Assembly (NCBI GenBank): GCA_024404915.1
Contig: JAKSPJ010000011.1
Span: 1-64,000 of the forward strand
Length of the DNA stretch: 64,000 nucleotides
Reading direction: 5' to 3'
Source of the DNA: Oscillospiraceae bacterium
Lineage (GTDB): Bacteria; Bacillota; Clostridia; Oscillospirales; Ruminococcaceae
Both the position numbers and the translations under genes were made by a program. Below, piece by piece: positions 51,092-60,793 of this stretch (its first letter is position 1; every line of letters begins with the position of its first letter). The notes under the pieces were generated by a model. It saw only the letters and a list, made by a program, of their open reading frames with translations, ran no database searches and had not been told where the DNA came from.

Positions 51092-53583
51092 TGTTGGAAT
51101 GCAGCGGATTTGATCTTTCAGGTCAGTCACCTGTCATTCGTGTTGCACTGGATGCAGCAGCCTTCGGCTATGATCAGCTGTACAGCTATGCGGTGGATCC
51201 TGTCTGGGATATGGAAGTGGTTCCGGGGATGCGTGTGGCCGTTCCTTTTGGAAAGGGAAATCGCCGCCGCATTGCCATGGTTCTGGAAAAGGATGCAGAA
51301 CCAAAGGAATCCGATTTGCGCTATCCCCTGAAACCGGCCGCTGCTTTACTGGATAAAGAGCCTGTTCTCACAGATGAACTGCTAGCCATGGTAAACTGGC
51401 TTCACGAACATACCTTCTGTACCTGGTATGATGCGGTGCGTGCTGTTCTGCCGGGTGGGATGCAGCTTCGGCTGGAAGAACGCTATGTGCTGCTGAGCCC
51501 GCCTCTTGGTGTGTCTCTGACACAAAAAGAGCAGAATTTTCTGTCACTGCTTCAGAAAGCGAATTCTGCCCAGGAGCGGGATGCCATTCTGCGCTGTTCT
51601 GTGGATGATGAGAAGCAGAAAATTCTGGAATCATTATTAAAAAAAGGCTGTCTGCTCACGGTATCCGAGGGCAGACAGCTCATAAATGACTGTACTGCAA
51701 AAATGGTGCGGCTCAGCCCCGCTTTTCGTGAGGATGAAACCGCTTTTCGTCCAACAGCAAAGCAGATGCAGGCAGTCAATGTACTGCGGGAGCATGCTTC
51801 CCTGTCAGTAAAGGAATGCGCCTATTATGCAGGTGTAACAGAAGCTGTTGTGAAAAACCTGGTGAAGTCCGGTGCAGCAGAGTATTTTTCATCGGAAATG
51901 CTCCGTGTCCCACGGGATGCCAAGGCGACCGTTTCACCGAAGGATACCAGGTTATCTCCGCAGCAGCAGGCCGCCTATGATGCCGTCGCAAAAGAAATCT
52001 GCGATGCCCATGCGGCTGCCTTTCTGTTGTATGGTGTAACAGGCAGCGGAAAAACTGCTGTTTTTGAACAGCTGATTGCCCTGACACTGGAACGGGGAAG
52101 ACAGGCTTTGCTCCTGATTCCTGAAATTTCCCTGACACCCCAGATTGTACAGTATTTTCAGTCACGGTTCGGAAATCGGGTTGCCTTGATTCATAGCGGA
52201 TTATCTCTGGCGCAGCGGTTTGACACAGACAAACTGATTCGCCGGGGTGAGATTTCCATTGTGATTGGAACCCGCAGTGCGGTATTTGCACCTCTGCCCA
52301 ATCCCGGTCTGATTATTCTGGATGAGGAAGGGGAGCATTCCTATAAATCTGAGCAGTCTCCCCGCTACCATGCGGCAGAGGTTGCAAGAATGCGTGCCAA
52401 ATATCATGGTGCGGCACTTGTGCTGGCTTCTGCGACACCTTCTCTGGAAAGCATGTACCTTGCTGAAAAGGGTGTATATCGTCTTCTGCAGATGCCTGAG
52501 CGTTATAATCGTGCGCCGCTTCCTGCGGTGTCCATTATTGATATGAACGAAGAACGGATGAACGGAAACGGAAGTCCTTTTTCTATCGCACTTTCCAATG
52601 CATTGAATGAAAACCTGCAAAGGCATGAGCAGAGTATTCTGCTGCTGAACCGCCGTGGATATCAGACGATGCTGCAATGTACATCCTGCTATGAGCCCTT
52701 GTTTTGCCCGAATTGTTCTGTACCCCTGACATTTCATAAGCCCAATCAGAGCCTGATGTGTCATTACTGCGGACATGTGCAGACACCGGAGGCAAAATGC
52801 CCGAAATGCGGCAGCGAAAAAATGCGGAAGATGGGTTTCGGTACCCAGAAACTGGAGGAGGAGCTTCAGGCACTTCTTCCCGATGCAAGGATTCTCCGCA
52901 TGGATGCGGATACCACCATGACACGTTCTGCCTATGAAAACGGCTTCCGTGCCTTTGCCAATCAGGAATATGATATCCTTTGCGGTACCCAGATGATCGG
53001 CAAGGGACTGGATTTTCCCAATGTGACGCTTGTGGGTGTTGTATCCATCGACAAGGCACTTTTTGCAGGTGATTTCCGCAGCTACGAGCGTACTTTTTCC
53101 CTTGTGACACAGGTGGTGGGAAGAGGGGGCAGAGGCCGGAATCCCGGCAGGGCCATTTTGCAGACCTTTATGCCGGAACACTATGTGCTGCACCTTGCAG
53201 CGGAACAGGATTATAACCGCTTTTACAATGAGGAATTATCTCTTCGCCGAGCCATGATGTATCCCCCGGTCTGCGATATCTGCGTGATAGGTTTTTCCGG
53301 TGTCTGGGAAGAGCAGGTGCGTGCATCATCAGAACGGTTTATTGCGATTTTGCAGGCAGCGGTACAGCAGCAGCAGTTTCGTCTGCCGCTTCGTGTACTT
53401 GGTCCTGTGGATGCAGGCTACGGCAGACTGAACGGCAAATTCCGCAGACGGATTCTGATTAAGTGCAAAAATACAGAAAAAATGCGTGCCTTGATTCGCA
53501 GTCTTCTGGAGAAAGCATATGCAGACAAGGCGTTTTCCGGCGTTTCTGTTTATGCAGATATGAATGGCGATTGCGGTGTATAA
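51091..53583 (+). CDS. priA: Primosomal replication helicase PriA
   Basis: 830-residue superfamily 2 helicase that restarts stalled replication forks. N-terminal DNA-binding domain (about 15-110), helicase core with Walker A GVTGSGKTAVFEQ near residue 315 and motif II, zinc-binding region (CTSCYEPLFCPNC...CHYCG...CPKCG), and C-terminal domain. Motif II reads LDEEGEHSYK, with Gly where most PriA have His (DEEH). ATG at 51091 overlaps the rpoZ stop as TGATG; TTG at 51088 is in the same frame. Confidence 0.95.
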   Translation: MLECSGFDLSGQSPVIRVALDAAAFGYDQLYSYAVDPVWDMEVVPGMRVAVPFGKGNRRRIAMVLEKDAEPKESDLRYPLKPAAALLDKEPVLTDELLAMVNWLHEHTFCTWYDAVRAVLPGGMQLRLEERYVLLSPPLGVSLTQKEQNFLSLLQKANSAQERDAILRCSVDDEKQKILESLLKKGCLLTVSEGRQLINDCTAKMVRLSPAFREDETAFRPTAKQMQAVNVLREHASLSVKECAYYAGVTEAVVKNLVKSGAAEYFSSEMLRVPRDAKATVSPKDTRLSPQQQAAYDAVAKEICDAHAAAFLLYGVTGSGKTAVFEQLIALTLERGRQALLLIPEISLTPQIVQYFQSRFGNRVALIHSGLSLAQRFDTDKLIRRGEISIVIGTRSAVFAPLPNPGLIILDEEGEHSYKSEQSPRYHAAEVARMRAKYHGAALVLASATPSLESMYLAEKGVYRLLQMPERYNRAPLPAVSIIDMNEERMNGNGSPFSIALSNALNENLQRHEQSILLLNRRGYQTMLQCTSCYEPLFCPNCSVPLTFHKPNQSLMCHYCGHVQTPEAKCPKCGSEKMRKMGFGTQKLEEELQALLPDARILRMDADTTMTRSAYENGFRAFANQEYDILCGTQMIGKGLDFPNVTLVGVVSIDKALFAGDFRSYERTFSLVTQVVGRGGRGRNPGRAILQTFMPEHYVLHLAAEQDYNRFYNEELSLRRAMMYPPVCDICVIGFSGVWEEQVRASSERFIAILQAAVQQQQFRLPLRVLGPVDAGYGRLNGKFRRRILIKCKNTEKMRALIRSLLEKAYADKAFSGVSVYADMNGDCGV

Positions 53584-53640
53584 ATCAGTTTTAAGGCATA
53601 CTTGATTCATTATGACACAGATTCAGAGAGGAAAACAGAA

Positions 53641-53856
53641 ATGGCTTTAAAATCAAACAAACAACCCAGATTTATTGAAGTATACGCACAAAAACATCCC
53701 GTAAGACTTAGAATACTGGTTGATATTATTACAGGTGTAAATTATCTTGCGATGAACGAGTCGGATGGTTATGGAGCTTCCGGCGGATTGACCGTGATGC
53801 GCAATCCGGATGGGTCCGTTGTTGTGACACCACCTGAGACATTTCTTCCGAAATAA
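53641..53856 (+). CDS. DUF6440-like small protein
   Basis: 71-residue protein starting MALKSNKQPRFIEVY. The pattern ILVDIITGVNYL followed by GASGGLTVMRNPDGSVV fits DUF6440, small beta-rich proteins of Firmicutes without a known role. ATG at 53641 is preceded by GAGAGG (9 nt); an upstream in-frame ATG at 53602 has no ribosome site. It lies between priA and def on the same strand. Confidence 0.7.
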   Translation: MALKSNKQPRFIEVYAQKHPVRLRILVDIITGVNYLAMNESDGYGASGGLTVMRNPDGSVVVTPPETFLPK

Positions 53857-53889
53857 ATGCGATGACAACCTGACAGAGAGGAGATTGCA

Positions 53890-54357
53890 ATGGCAATTCG
53901 TAATATTGTAAAAGAGGGCGACCCGGTATTGGCAAAGGTTTGCCGCCCTGTTGAAAAATTTGATGATAAGCTTGCACAGCTTCTGGATGATATGATTGAC
54001 ACCCTGAAACAATCAGGGGGTGTTGGACTGGCGGCACCACAGGTAGGCATTCTGCGCAGAGTGTTTATCATGATGCTGGATGAGGATGATACCGTCATCG
54101 AGGCAATCAACCCGGAGATTGTGAAAACCTCCGGTAAGGTGCGGGACACAGAGGGTTGTCTGTCTGTGCCTAATACCTGGGGCATTGTGACACGTCCGAA
54201 GCAGGTCGTGCTTCGTGCATATGACAGAAACGGCCAGCAATATGAAATGAAGCTGAAGGATCTGGGCGCACGCTGTGCATGCCATGAGAATGACCATCTG
54301 GATGGTCATTTGTTCCTGGAGCTTGTGGAAGAATTTGTGAAGCCGGAACAGGAGTAA
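53890..54357 (+). CDS. def: Peptide deformylase
   Basis: 155-residue metalloenzyme that removes the formyl group from nascent proteins. The three family motifs are present: GVGLAAPQVG, EGCLSVPN and the metal-binding HENDH (family HExDH). AGAGAGGAG precedes the ATG. fmt, the enzyme that adds the formyl group to the initiator tRNA, follows after 9 nt. Confidence 0.97.
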   Translation: MAIRNIVKEGDPVLAKVCRPVEKFDDKLAQLLDDMIDTLKQSGGVGLAAPQVGILRRVFIMMLDEDDTVIEAINPEIVKTSGKVRDTEGCLSVPNTWGIVTRPKQVVLRAYDRNGQQYEMKLKDLGARCACHENDHLDGHLFLELVEEFVKPEQE

Positions 54358-54366
54358 TATCATAAA

Positions 54367-55329
54367 ATGAAAATTGTGTTTATGGGAACACCTGATTTTT
54401 CTGTTCCCACACTGGAACAGCTTCATGCAGACGGGCATGAGGTGCAGGCAGTGTTTACTCAGCCTGATAAGGCACGGGGCAGAGGCAGGAAAATGATGCC
54501 CACACCCGTGAAACAGAAGGCGATGGAGCTTGGACTTCCGGTGTATCAGCCCCTTTCTCTGCGCAAAGGGGAGGATGCGGAAGCCGCCCGGAATGTGCTG
54601 CAGGAATTACAGCCGGATCTGATTGTGGTAATCGCATACGGTCAGATTCTGCCGAAGGAAATTCTCACATTGCCGAAGCACGGCTGCATCAATCTTCATG
54701 CATCTCTGCTGCCAAGGTGGAGAGGTGCTGCACCGATTCAGCGTGCAGTGCTTTCAGGAGATACAGAATCCGGTGTGACTGCCATGCAGATGGCGGAGGG
54801 ACTGGATACAGGTGATATGCTGTACACATTGAAAACACAGATGACGGAAGAGGAAACTGCGGATTCCCTGCATGACCGGCTGTCTGCCATGTCAGCCCGG
54901 GTGATTCATGAAACACTGGAACTTTTGCAGCAGGGGGGACTTCGTCCCGTGAAGCAGGATGATGCACAGGCATGTTATGCAGAGAAAATTACGAAAGAGA
55001 TGTCTGCGCTGGATTTTTCTGCGGCTGCAGAAACTGTTGACCGTACAATCCGCGGCATCACAGGCTATGCGGTGCTGAAGGGCAAGCGTGTGAAAATCTA
55101 TCGTTCCTGCATGGCAGAGGGCGTGACCTCGGATGCCCCGGCAGGAACTGTAAAAATACTGAGCAAAAAGACCTTTGGCGTTGTGTGCGGAGACGGGAAA
55201 GTAGTGCAGCTGCTGTATTTGCAGGCAGAGGGCGGCAAGCCCCTGGATGCACAGACATTTATGAATGGCTCACGACTCAGCGAAGCAGATTGTTTTGTAT
55301 CTGCGGAAACAGCAGAGGAAGCGAAGTAA
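54367..55329 (+). CDS. fmt: Methionyl-tRNA formyltransferase
   Basis: 320-residue enzyme that formylates the initiator Met-tRNA using 10-formyl-tetrahydrofolate. Recognised by MKIVFMGTPDFSVPTLEQL, INLHASLLPRWRGAAPIQRAV and the C-terminal OB-like domain (from about 205). It lies between def and rsmB, the usual Firmicute order. Confidence 0.96.
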   Translation: MKIVFMGTPDFSVPTLEQLHADGHEVQAVFTQPDKARGRGRKMMPTPVKQKAMELGLPVYQPLSLRKGEDAEAARNVLQELQPDLIVVIAYGQILPKEILTLPKHGCINLHASLLPRWRGAAPIQRAVLSGDTESGVTAMQMAEGLDTGDMLYTLKTQMTEEETADSLHDRLSAMSARVIHETLELLQQGGLRPVKQDDAQACYAEKITKEMSALDFSAAAETVDRTIRGITGYAVLKGKRVKIYRSCMAEGVTSDAPAGTVKILSKKTFGVVCGDGKVVQLLYLQAEGGKPLDAQTFMNGSRLSEADCFVSAETAEEAK

Positions 55330-55352
55330 AATAAAAGGGACGGAGGCGTGAC

Positions 55353-56672
55353 ATGAATCAAAGCAGAGAATCACAGCAGATGAACGGTTTGTCAGTACGG
55401 CTGTTGTGTGTGCGCACATTAATTCGTGCAGAGGAAACCAATTCCTACGGCAATCTGGCACTGAATCATGCACTGAAGGACTCCGAACCGAAGGATGCGG
55501 CTTTATGTACTGCCGTTTTTCAGGGCGTTACAGAGCGGCGGATTACACTGGATACCTGCATTGCAAAGTATGCAAAGCGTGGTATTCAGCAGTTGGATTT
55601 GCAGGTGCGGTATGTACTGCGGTGCGGTATGTACGAATTGCTGTATCTTCATACACCGGAATCTGCGGTGGTAAATCTGTGGACAGAGATTACCAAGAAA
55701 CTGCGGAAAACCAGTGCTTCCGGCATGGTTAATGCCATTTTGCGCAGCTTTATCCGTGACGGAAAAGAGATTCCTGTGCCGCAGAATGGGGCGGAAGCCT
55801 TATCTGTGCGGTATTCCGTGCCGATGGAATTGATTGTACAGCTTCAAAAGGACTATGACGAAGCAACCGTTGCTGCATTTCTGGAGAATGCCCTGGAGGT
55901 TCCGCCGATTTATGTGCGCAGAAATCCTCTGGCGGAACAGACATCTGCATTTTTGGAAGAAACTGATGCGGAGCCGGTGGAAGCCGTGACGGAAGCATAT
56001 CGTCTGAAACGAGGCGCACACGGAGAAGCGAAAACACTGGGACAGCGGATGCATGTGCAGGATCTTGCTTCACAGCTTTGCTGTCTTGCCCTGGATGCAC
56101 AGCCTGGCGAAACCGTCCTGGATGTTTGTGCAGCCCCCGGCGGAAAGACCTTTACCATTGCAGAGATGATGCAGAATCAAGGCAGTGTTTATGCCTATGA
56201 TCTGCATGAAAATCGTGTGAACCTGATTAAAAAGGGTGCAGAAAGCCTGAAGCTGACATGTATCACAGCACAGGTGGGAGATGCACGCAGCACAGAAAAG
56301 CCGTTGGCGGACCGTGTGCTATGCGATGTGCCCTGTTCCGGATATGGCGTGATTCGCCGGAAACCGGAGATACGCTATAAAGCATTGCAGGAAACAGAGG
56401 GACTGCCGGAAATACAGTCTGCCATTCTGGAAGCGGCCGCAAAGGCAGTGAAACCGGGCGGCGTGCTGGTTTATTCGACCTGTACCATTCTGAAACGGGA
56501 AAATGAAGAAGTGGTACAGCGGTTTCTGGCTTCTCATCCTGAATTTGTTATTGAGAAACCATGGCAGAATCTGCCTGCACTTGCTGCATACGGCAGAGAG
56601 ATGACCACACTATTTCCTCATATGCTGAATAGTGACGGATTCTTTCTTGCGAAGATGCGGCGGCAGATCTGA
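55353..56672 (+). CDS. rsmB: 16S rRNA m5C967 methyltransferase RsmB
   Basis: 439-residue methyltransferase. The N-terminal part is NusB-like (about 10-150), the C-terminal part a SAM-binding domain with VLDVCAAPGGKTFTIAEMM, DLHENRVNL, and the two catalytic-region Cys in CDVPCSGYGVIRRKPEIRY and VYSTCTI. GGACGGAGG precedes the ATG. rlmN follows after 17 nt. Confidence 0.95.
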   Translation: MNQSRESQQMNGLSVRLLCVRTLIRAEETNSYGNLALNHALKDSEPKDAALCTAVFQGVTERRITLDTCIAKYAKRGIQQLDLQVRYVLRCGMYELLYLHTPESAVVNLWTEITKKLRKTSASGMVNAILRSFIRDGKEIPVPQNGAEALSVRYSVPMELIVQLQKDYDEATVAAFLENALEVPPIYVRRNPLAEQTSAFLEETDAEPVEAVTEAYRLKRGAHGEAKTLGQRMHVQDLASQLCCLALDAQPGETVLDVCAAPGGKTFTIAEMMQNQGSVYAYDLHENRVNLIKKGAESLKLTCITAQVGDARSTEKPLADRVLCDVPCSGYGVIRRKPEIRYKALQETEGLPEIQSAILEAAAKAVKPGGVLVYSTCTILKRENEEVVQRFLASHPEFVIEKPWQNLPALAAYGREMTTLFPHMLNSDGFFLAKMRRQI

Positions 56673-56689
56673 TAGAAGGGAGCGGCAGG

Positions 56690-57781
56690 ATGGAGCAGCA
56701 AAAAGTGGATATTCTGGGACTCTCACAGACAGAACTTGCGGCAGAGCTGAAAAAAATCGGTGCGCCTGCTTTTCGTGCAAAACAGATTTTTCGCCAGCTG
56801 CATGTGAAAAGAGTATTTGACTTTACGAAAATGACAGAATTATCTAAACAATTTCAAGCGGAACTGCAAGAACGGTTTTGTGTAAATCTGCCAAAGATTT
56901 GCCAAAAGCTTGATTCTTGTGTGGATGATACTGTAAAATATCTATATATGCTTTCTGATGGAAACTGTATTGAGACAGTTCGTATGGTTTATCATCATGG
57001 AATATCTGCCTGTATCTCGACACAGGTGGGCTGTAAGATGGGCTGCAAGTTCTGTGCTTCGGCACCGCTTGGCTTTGTCCGTAACCTCACAGCTTCGGAA
57101 ATGCTTGGTCAGATTTACGGCGCAGATCAGGGATATGCGGAGGACCGGCGCATCAGCAGTATCGTGCTGATGGGGATTGGTGAACCGCTGGATAATTATG
57201 ATAATGTGATGCAGTTTCTGCGCATGATATCCGATAAGGACGGCAGAAATCTGAGCCTGCGGCATGTGACCCTTTCCACCTGCGGACTGGTGCCGCTGAT
57301 CAATCGTCTGGCAGAGGAAAAATTGCCCCTGACGCTTTCTGTTTCTTTGCATGCGGCAGATGATAAGGTGCGTGATGCACTGATGCCGGTAAACAGACGA
57401 TATCCGCTGGCAGAGCTGATGAAGGCCTGCGGCAGCTACTATCGTACTACAGGGCGGAGAGTGACCTTTGAGTACGCCGTGATTGCAGGAGAAAATGATT
57501 CCGCTGCTGCGGCGGTACAGCTGGGTAAATTATTGCGTCCGGTTTTCCCCGGACAGCGGCCGCATGTGAATTTAATCCCCGTGAATACCGTGGCAGATAC
57601 CGGCTTTCAGGCTGGGCAGGCGGCGGCATTCAAAAAGAAGCTGGAACAGGAGGGCATCAACGCAACGGTTCGCCGTACGCTGGGAGATGACATCAAAGCA
57701 GCCTGCGGACAGCTTCGTCGTGATTCCATTGAATTAACAGAAGGCGTGGTGAAAGGCAATGAAAGCATTTCTGGGATGTGA
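56690..57781 (+). CDS. rlmN: Dual-specificity 23S rRNA/tRNA adenine C2 methyltransferase RlmN
   Basis: 363-residue radical-SAM enzyme that methylates A2503 of 23S rRNA and A37 of some tRNAs. The iron-sulphur motif CxxxCxxC is Cys115, Cys119 and Cys122. The conserved MGIGEPLDNYDNV and the C-terminal Cys region (DDIKAACGQL) are present. AGGGAGCGG precedes the ATG. The last 23 nt overlap the start of the phosphatase gene. Confidence 0.95.
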   Translation: MEQQKVDILGLSQTELAAELKKIGAPAFRAKQIFRQLHVKRVFDFTKMTELSKQFQAELQERFCVNLPKICQKLDSCVDDTVKYLYMLSDGNCIETVRMVYHHGISACISTQVGCKMGCKFCASAPLGFVRNLTASEMLGQIYGADQGYAEDRRISSIVLMGIGEPLDNYDNVMQFLRMISDKDGRNLSLRHVTLSTCGLVPLINRLAEEKLPLTLSVSLHAADDKVRDALMPVNRRYPLAELMKACGSYYRTTGRRVTFEYAVIAGENDSAAAAVQLGKLLRPVFPGQRPHVNLIPVNTVADTGFQAGQAAAFKKKLEQEGINATVRRTLGDDIKAACGQLRRDSIELTEGVVKGNESISGM

Positions 57782-58490
57782 TATCGGAAAATGCCGTACT
57801 GAAAACCAGGATACCATTCGGGCAATGCAGTTTCGGGATGGCGTCTTTGCCATTGTCTGCGATGGCATGGGCGGAATGCAGGATGGCGCTGTGGCAAGCA
57901 AAATTGCAGCAGCGGCAGCTGAAGAACGTTTCAGTGCAGAGTATTCTGAAACCATGACTCCGGAAGAAATCTGTGAACTTTTGCAGCAGAGTGCAGCAGA
58001 AGCCAATCAGAAGGTTTATCAGACTGCCTGCCGCAATCGGCTGTATTCCCGTATGGGAACCACACTGGTTGCTGCATATGTGCGGGATGATACCCTTTGC
58101 CTGGTGAATATCGGTGATTCCAGAGCCTACCTTTCGTCTGCGGACGGCAGTTTTTCACAGCTGACCACGGACCATACCGTTGTGCAGCTGTTGTATGAGC
58201 AGGGTGTGATTCGTGCAGAGGAGCGTGCTACTCATGCAAGAAGAAATGAGCTTATGCGTGCTGTGGGCGTTTCCAGCAGAGTGCTTTCTGATACAGGAAT
58301 CATTCCGCTGTGTCCTGGAGACAGAGTGATGCTGTGTTCTGACGGACTTTACGGCATGATTCCGGAGAAAAGACTGGCAGAGCTGACACGGCAGTCAAAG
58401 CCGGAGCAGTACCCCGAAATCTGTGTGGATGAGGCCAATGCCAACGGCGGTGCTGACAATATTTCAGTGATACTCATAGCAAACGAATAA
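57759..58490 (+). CDS. PP2C-type serine/threonine phosphatase
   Basis: 243-residue metal-dependent phosphatase that opposes the PASTA kinase encoded next. Metal-binding motifs are visible: KCRTENQDTI, VCDGMGGMQDG, NIGDSRAYL and GGADNISVIL. The start lies within the 3' end of rlmN. In Firmicutes the phosphatase-kinase pair regulates cell-wall growth and division. Confidence 0.94.
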   Translation: MKAFLGCDIGKCRTENQDTIRAMQFRDGVFAIVCDGMGGMQDGAVASKIAAAAAEERFSAEYSETMTPEEICELLQQSAAEANQKVYQTACRNRLYSRMGTTLVAAYVRDDTLCLVNIGDSRAYLSSADGSFSQLTTDHTVVQLLYEQGVIRAEERATHARRNELMRAVGVSSRVLSDTGIIPLCPGDRVMLCSDGLYGMIPEKRLAELTRQSKPEQYPEICVDEANANGGADNISVILIANE

Positions 58491-58506
58491 TCCTTCAGTC
58501 TGACAA

Positions 58507-58527
58507 TGATATGAGCTTTTCATATCA
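58507..58527. repeat. Small palindrome between phosphatase and kinase genes
   Basis: TGATATGA (58507-58514) and TCATATCA (58520-58527) flank a 5-nt loop. There is no T tract after it, so it is not a clear terminator; it may be an operator or RNA hairpin. The rest of the 113-nt gap has a GCCGG/CCGGC hairpin and the ribosome site. Confidence 0.4.
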
Positions 58528-58603
58528 GGAATATACAATAATAGGGGCCGAACGGTTCCTTGAGAAATGAATACGCCGGAGACTACCGGCACGGAGGTTC
58601 GAG

Positions 58604-60793
58604 ATGGATAAAAATCAAGACAAAAACATCGGCAAGAAACTCGACGGGCGCTATGAAATTACGGAGCGCATTGGGGAAGGCGGCATGGCGGATGTGTATC
58701 GTGCAACAGACGTTGTGGATAACAAGACCGTAGCCGTTAAGATTCTGAAAAAGGAATTTGCAGAGAACGAGGAGTTCCTGCGCAGATTCCGCAATGAATC
58801 TAAAGCGATTGCAGTGCTGAATCATCCGAATATCGTGAAGGTGTTCGATGTCGGCTTTTCAGAGCGCATTCAGTTCATCGTCATGGAGTATATTGACGGC
58901 TTCACACTGAATGAGTATATGGAGCAGGAAGGTCAGCTGAGCTGGAAGGATGCTGTCCACTTCATCACCCAGATTCTCCGTGCACTGCAGCACGCACACA
59001 GCAAGGGCATTGTACACCGTGACATCAAGCCCCAGAATATTATGATGCTCCGTGACGGCACCATCAAGGTCATGGACTTCGGCATTGCTAAATTCGCCCG
59101 TGAGGACGGCAAGACCGGCACTGACAAGGCGATCGGTACTGTCCACTACATCAGCCCGGAGCAGGCAAGAGGCGGCGACACAGACGCAAAGAGCGATATC
59201 TACTCTGTGGGCGTAATGCTCTATGAGATGCTGACAGGCAAGAAACCCTTTGATTCCGATAACCCTGTAAGCATTGCAGTGATGCATATGCAGCAGCAGG
59301 TACCGCTGCCGGATACCATCAATCCCGATATTCAGATTGGCCTGGAAGAGATTATTCTGAAGGCAATGGAGAAGAATCCGGAAGACCGTTATCAGAATGT
59401 CCGTGAGATGACAGAGGATCTGAAGCTGTTCAAGGAGAATCCGGAGGGCGTATTCGGTTATTATCCGGAGCTGTTCGGCGGAGAGCCTGTGGATGCACAG
59501 GAGCCGGATATGCAGGATGAGATGCTGAATGATGCTGATTTCTATGATGACGAACAGCAGTACTACGAAGATGAAGCCTATGAGGGCAGCGACAGATTCT
59601 ATGATGAGGAAGAAGATGACGACGATTACGAGGAGGAGAGCAAATCCCTCTTTATTCCGGTACTGAGTGCTGTTATCATCGTTGTGATTCTGGTTGCAGG
59701 CGTGCTGTTTACCACAGCTATCTGGGATATGATTAAGGGTAATACCAGTGCAAACAGAAATCTGGAAATGAGAATGCCGGGTCTGATTGGCATGGACTAC
59801 GAAGAGGCAAAGCTGCAGTACGGCGACCAGATTCAGATTGTGGTAGAGAGCCGTGAGTATTCCGAGTATGACCATGATAAGATTTTTGACCAGGATATTC
59901 CGGAAGGTGACCCTGTTGCAAAGGGCGACACCGTAAACGTAAAAGTTTCTCTTGGCTCCAAGAAGGTTCAGCTCCCTGATGTTTCCGGCTGGGACTTTGA
60001 AACAGCAAAGAACCAGATTCAGTCCAATAATCTGTATGTGGATAAGCGTTCCAAGTACAGCGATGAAATTCCGGAGGGCAAGGTCATCTCCACTGACCCT
60101 GTCGGTCCGATTGAACTGGAGCCCGGTACCTATGTCCGAGTCACTGTATCCTTGGGTAAGAACAAGAACACTGTTCCGGTACCGAACTTCGTTGGCATGA
60201 CATGGGATCTGGCAAGAACCACTGCAGAAGGCATGGGCCTTGTTCTGGCAAAGAATGAAGTGGATGACTCTACACCGGAGGGCACTGTTCTGAAGCAGAA
60301 TGTCAAGGTTGGCGAAGAGGTTTCTGAGGATTCCGTTATTGAACTGGATGTTTCCACCGGAAAGCAGAAGGATCAGCCGGTTCGTATCTCCTTCACCATT
60401 CCTGCAAATGCATCCGGTATGTTCCATATCGTGATGTACGAGGGTGGTATTGCAAAGGATGTCGGTAGTACATTCAATCCGGAGTACGCAGCAGGCATCA
60501 CTTCCCTGACTGTGGAAGGAACAGATATTTCTGACATGGTTGCAATCCTTGTCAATGATCAGACCGGTGCAGAAGCCACAATCGGTTCTTACCGTGTTGA
60601 CTTCAAGACCGCTTCCTCTCAGATGATGAGCGGCGATATTACAGCAGCATTCCAGGCAGTTGGTGCTCTGGGCGGCGGTGCAGTACAGACAACTGCTCCC
60701 CAGCAGACAGAGGCTGTTCCGCAGACAACTGCTCCTCAGCAGACGGAAGCGAATCAGGATCCTTCTGCAGAGGGCGGCGAGAACGACGGCTGA
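58604..60793 (+). CDS. prkC: PASTA-domain serine/threonine kinase (PrkC/StkP type)
   Basis: 729-residue membrane kinase that senses cell-wall fragments. The kinase domain (about 15-275) has GEGGMADVY, AVKILK, HRDIKPQNIM and DFGIAKF. A strongly acidic juxtamembrane stretch (about 300-345) precedes the membrane helix (348-373). Three PASTA repeats follow (about 389-450, 453-520, 522-590). Beyond them lies an unrecognised region (about 595-685) and a Gln/Thr/Pro-rich end. The stop overlaps the start of rsgA as TGATG. Confidence 0.95.
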   Translation: MDKNQDKNIGKKLDGRYEITERIGEGGMADVYRATDVVDNKTVAVKILKKEFAENEEFLRRFRNESKAIAVLNHPNIVKVFDVGFSERIQFIVMEYIDGFTLNEYMEQEGQLSWKDAVHFITQILRALQHAHSKGIVHRDIKPQNIMMLRDGTIKVMDFGIAKFAREDGKTGTDKAIGTVHYISPEQARGGDTDAKSDIYSVGVMLYEMLTGKKPFDSDNPVSIAVMHMQQQVPLPDTINPDIQIGLEEIILKAMEKNPEDRYQNVREMTEDLKLFKENPEGVFGYYPELFGGEPVDAQEPDMQDEMLNDADFYDDEQQYYEDEAYEGSDRFYDEEEDDDDYEEESKSLFIPVLSAVIIVVILVAGVLFTTAIWDMIKGNTSANRNLEMRMPGLIGMDYEEAKLQYGDQIQIVVESREYSEYDHDKIFDQDIPEGDPVAKGDTVNVKVSLGSKKVQLPDVSGWDFETAKNQIQSNNLYVDKRSKYSDEIPEGKVISTDPVGPIELEPGTYVRVTVSLGKNKNTVPVPNFVGMTWDLARTTAEGMGLVLAKNEVDDSTPEGTVLKQNVKVGEEVSEDSVIELDVSTGKQKDQPVRISFTIPANASGMFHIVMYEGGIAKDVGSTFNPEYAAGITSLTVEGTDISDMVAILVNDQTGAEATIGSYRVDFKTASSQMMSGDITAAFQAVGALGGGAVQTTAPQQTEAVPQTTAPQQTEANQDPSAEGGENDG

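Noticed and set aside
58859..60427. 522-residue open frame on the minus strand
   Set aside because: Antisense to the PASTA kinase gene, no ribosome site and no recognisable protein.
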